From NCBI GenBank assembly GCA_963783785.1, contig CAWAOQ010000016.1, forward strand, positions 1 through 64,000: DNA of 64,000 nucleotides, in the 5' to 3' direction. The translations under genes were made by a program, and so were the position numbers. This document shows positions 61,824 through 64,000 of this stretch, piece by piece (within the stretch, counting starts at the first letter, position 1; each line of letters begins with the position of its first letter). Source of the DNA: CADEEN01 sp963783785. GTDB taxonomy: Bacteria > Pseudomonadota > Gammaproteobacteria > Burkholderiales > Burkholderiaceae_C. The notes beneath the pieces are model-generated. The model ran no database searches. It was not told the origin of the DNA and saw nothing but the letters and a program-made list of their open reading frames with translations.

Positions 61824-62516
61824 TCAGTGACGCCCACCTTGGTGCGCAGGCCGGCCACGGGGCCTGGGCTGCAACCGCAGGCCCGTCTGCTCCTCGAGCC
61901 GCGCGGCAAAGCCTGGCGGTCCGAGGGCCTGGCCCGGCATCTTCTCGAAACGCCTGGACAGCTCGGTCGAAAGTCCTTCCTGCAGTCTGTGAGCGTGCGC
62001 CAACTCTCTTTCGAAAGGCGTATTTCCAAGGGCCCAATAGCCTGGATGTCCAGAGACCAGCGGGTCGCGTCGACGCCCAAGGTGGTGTGCGGCGCTCGAC
62101 CAAGGCCATTCGCCTGGGGCCGCGGCCATGCCCCTCGCGACCGGCAGCGACTCGACATACACCGTCGCGTCGAGCCCCAACGTCTCACCATCGATCACGC
62201 CGGCAAGAAATCGCCCCGCCCACAGCGTGCCACTGCGGCCGTGACGGCGATTGAAGGCCGCGACGTAGCGGCGGCCGAGCGACTGCATCATTCGACTGAA
62301 CGAGTCCGCCCGCGCCGGGGTGGCCAGCAGATGCACCTCGGCATCGAGCAAGGCATAGGCGTGGATCGCAACGCCATACTGCACCGCCGCGTCATGCAAC
62401 AGGGCCAGATAGACCGAACGGTCCCGCTCGTCGACAAAGACGCTCTGACGATTGTGGCCACGCTGCAGCAGATGATGCAGTTCGCCGGCCACGGCCAGCC
62501 GCGGGGCACGCGCCAT
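61824..62516 (-). CDS. REP-associated tyrosine transposase (RAYT) with altered HUH motif
   Basis: A 230-residue Y1-type transposase relative. The start PRLAVAGELHHLLQRGHNRQSVF is typical (usual form PGxxHHVxQRGxxRQ). The metal-binding HUH motif, normally NHVHLL, reads DAEVHLLAT: the first His is Glu60, while His62 is kept. The catalytic Tyr is probably Tyr84 in SLGRRYVAAFNRRHGRSGTLW. WPWSSAAHHLG near residue 140 is also a family feature. A Gly/Arg/Pro-rich tail follows. It may nick REP-like hairpin DNA weakly or not at all. It is six bases downstream of dgt on the same strand. Confidence 0.85.
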   Translation of the reverse strand: MARAPRLAVAGELHHLLQRGHNRQSVFVDERDRSVYLALLHDAAVQYGVAIHAYALLDAEVHLLATPARADSFSRMMQSLGRRYVAAFNRRHGRSGTLWAGRFLAGVIDGETLGLDATVYVESLPVARGMAAAPGEWPWSSAAHHLGRRRDPLVSGHPGYWALGNTPFERELAHAHRLQEGLSTELSRRFEKMPGQALGPPGFAARLEEQTGLRLQPRPRGRPAHQGGRH

Positions 62517-62522
62517 GCCGCG

Positions 62523-63668
62523 TCACCCCTCGACGAAAGCCGGCCGCCCGGTCAGGCGTTGGTACTCGCGCGACGCAAAGCGATCGGTCATGCCGGCGAT
62601 GTAGTCGGCCACGACGCGGAAGCCTCGCCGGGCATGGGCGACGGCCTGCTCCTCGGGCATCTCGCCGGGCGTGGACGTGTACGCAGCAAACAACGCCTGC
62701 ACCACCTCACGGGCACGTTCAGTGGTCCGCGTCACCTGGGGGTGCCGATACAGGGCGGCGAACAACAGGCGCTTGAGCTGGGTGCTCTGCTCGCGCATCG
62801 GGTCGCTGAAGCGCACCAGCGGCGGCAGCCCGCGCACCGCGTCCGCGCTGTCGGGCGCATGGCGATCGAGTTGCGCCTGGGTGGCTGAGATCACGTCGTG
62901 CACTTGCGCCGACAGCATGCGGCGCAGCGTCTCCGCCAGCAACCGGCGGGGCAGCGTGGCCAATCGGGGGTACTGGGCCAGTGCGGCATCGCGGTGTTCG
63001 GCGAACAGCGGCACTGCGTCGAGCTGGCCAAACTCGAGCAGGCCCGACCGCACGCCATCGTCGATGTCGTGGGCGTTGTAGGCGATCTCGTCGGCCAGGT
63101 TGGTCAGCTGCGCTTCGAGACTCGGCTGCTGGTGCAGCGCGAACCGCCGCGCCACCCCGCCGGGCTCGGCGGCTTGCAGCGACGCGGCCACCCGCGCCGG
63201 ACAACGCTTCAGGATACCCTCGCGCGTCTCGAGACACAGGTTCAGGCCGTCGAAGGTCGGGTAGCGCTGCTCGAGCCGGTCGACCACGCGCAGGCTCTGC
63301 AGGTTGTGTTCGAAGCCGCCGTGATCGCGCATGCACTCGTGCAACGCGTCCTGGCCGGCATGTCCGAACGGCGTGTGGCCAAGATCATGAGCCAGCGCCA
63401 CGGCCTCGACCAGGTCTTCGTTGAGTGCCAGCGCGCGCGCGATCGAACGGCCGAGCTGGGCCACCTCCAGCGAGTGCGTCAGCCGGGTGCGGAACAGGTC
63501 GCCCTCATGGTTGACGAAGACCTGCGTCTTGTAGACCAGGCGCCGGAACGCCGTGCTGTGCACGATGCGATCACGGTCGCGCTGGTACTCGGTGCGCGGC
63601 GGCGACGCCGGCTCGACAAGGCGGCGACCTTGCGTGAGTGCTGGATCGCAGGCGTAGCGGGCGAGCAT
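62523..63668 (-). CDS. dgt: deoxyguanosinetriphosphate triphosphohydrolase-like protein
   Basis: A 381-residue HD-domain dNTP triphosphohydrolase that splits dNTPs into nucleoside and triphosphate. RDRIVHSTAFRRLVYKTQVFVN is the conserved start, RLTHSLEVAQLGRSIAR and HDLGHTPFGHAG the HD metal site, and LEAQLTNLADEIAYNAHDIDDG the later metal/substrate segment. Its length matches the type-2 dGTPase-like group. It lies 12 bases after aroB, the common order in Burkholderiales. Confidence 0.94.
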   Translation of the reverse strand: MLARYACDPALTQGRRLVEPASPPRTEYQRDRDRIVHSTAFRRLVYKTQVFVNHEGDLFRTRLTHSLEVAQLGRSIARALALNEDLVEAVALAHDLGHTPFGHAGQDALHECMRDHGGFEHNLQSLRVVDRLEQRYPTFDGLNLCLETREGILKRCPARVAASLQAAEPGGVARRFALHQQPSLEAQLTNLADEIAYNAHDIDDGVRSGLLEFGQLDAVPLFAEHRDAALAQYPRLATLPRRLLAETLRRMLSAQVHDVISATQAQLDRHAPDSADAVRGLPPLVRFSDPMREQSTQLKRLLFAALYRHPQVTRTTERAREVVQALFAAYTSTPGEMPEEQAVAHARRGFRVVADYIAGMTDRFASREYQRLTGRPAFVEG

Positions 63669-63680
63669 CTCGCGCGCCGA

Positions 63681-64000
63681 TCAGCGGCCACCGTGGGCAG
63701 CGAGGGTCTCGCGCACCAGCGCGTCCGGCACCGGCCGCAGCGCCGCGCGGCCGAGCGCCTCGATGACGATGAAACGGATCTCGCCACCCTCGCTCTTCTT
63801 GTCGACGCGCATCAGCTCGAGATACCGATCCGCACCAAGGTCGGGCGCGCGCACCGGCAGGCGGGCGCGCTCGCAAAGTCGGCGCATGCGCTCGGCAAAG
63901 GCCGCCGGCATCAGGCCCAGGCGCACCGACAACTCGCTCGCCAGCACCATGCCGCAACCCACCGCCTCGCCATGCAGCCATTGGCCGTAGCCCATGCCGG
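63681..64000 (-). CDS. aroB: 3-dehydroquinate synthase, C-terminal part
   Basis: The last 106 residues or so of the second shikimate-pathway enzyme; the gene runs off the right edge. MGYGQWLHGEAVGCGMVLASELSVRLG holds the zinc-binding His of the GEAV motif, and YLELMRVDKKSEGGEIRFIVIEALGRA is the conserved C-terminal segment with the substrate-binding Lys pair. The stop is the TGA at 63681-63683. Confidence 0.95.
   Translation of the reverse strand, partial: GMGYGQWLHGEAVGCGMVLASELSVRLGLMPAAFAERMRRLCERARLPVRAPDLGADRYLELMRVDKKSEGGEIRFIVIEALGRAALRPVPDALVRETLAAHGGR

Overview
The window looks like chromosome of a high-GC betaproteobacterium of the order Burkholderiales, most like the Rubrivivax/Leptothrix/Methylibium group. 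The grounds are the strongly GC-biased third codon positions, the gene order aroB-dgt-gltB-gltD next to an mla lipid-transport operon, the Bug-type receptor in a malonate cluster, and the PHA/wax-ester storage genes. This placement is inference; no 16S or marker search was possible. I saw no prophage, CRISPR array, tRNA or rRNA.

Layout. 1-9 kb: a Bcr/CflA-type exporter (partial), the RNase P RNA, a zinc-ribbon/adenylate-cyclase/AAA regulator whose 3' part is frameshifted, a shattered secreted-protein gene, a membrane-linked cyclic-nucleotide-domain protein, HtpX, a NYN-domain protein and pyrC. 9-13.4 kb: a complete ABC importer of unknown substrate whose operon is interrupted by a 440-bp element with a large inverted repeat. 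13.4-16.2 kb: two Hsp20 genes, an EEP-family hydrolase, a CWC protein and an RHH/PIN toxin-antitoxin pair. 16.2-20.8 kb: a malonate operon (malonyl-CoA decarboxylase, Bug receptor, enoyl-CoA hydratase, malonyl-CoA synthetase), broken in the middle by a stretch of poly-C artefact. 21-25 kb: a 3-hydroxyisobutyrate-dehydrogenase-like gene and a TRAP transporter. 25.9-33.5 kb: a LivJGFHM-type ABC operon with a secreted PHB depolymerase embedded after the receptor gene, plus hydrolases. 33.5-39 kb: wax-ester synthase, acyl-CoA-binding protein, PHA-system protein, aminopeptidase and a molybdopterin oxidoreductase. 39-42.6 kb: an orphan Liv-type receptor with an M20 amidohydrolase and a DUF2817 peptidase.

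42.6-51.5 kb is the most interesting block. An AfuABC/FbpABC-type importer with a fused permease runs straight into transaldolase, glucose-6-phosphate isomerase and a HAD hydrolase on one strand. It is divergent from a HexR-type (RpiR) regulator, with a HexR-like palindrome and the remnant of zwf (glucose-6-phosphate dehydrogenase) in between. I read this as a sugar-phosphate uptake and metabolism locus rather than an iron locus. 51.5-64 kb is core: mlaFEDACB, gltD, gltB, a RAYT-type transposase with an altered HUH motif, dgt and the end of aroB.

Sequence quality matters here. At least nine otherwise intact genes carry one single-base frameshift each (pyrC, the EEP hydrolase, the CWC gene, dctP, dctQ, the DUF2817 gene, the transporter ATPase, hexR, gltB). 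Coding resumes in another frame with full conservation, and this includes core genes, so most of these are probably uncorrected indel errors. The clusters of breaks at 2.7-5.1 kb and 18.9-19.9 kb are more severe.
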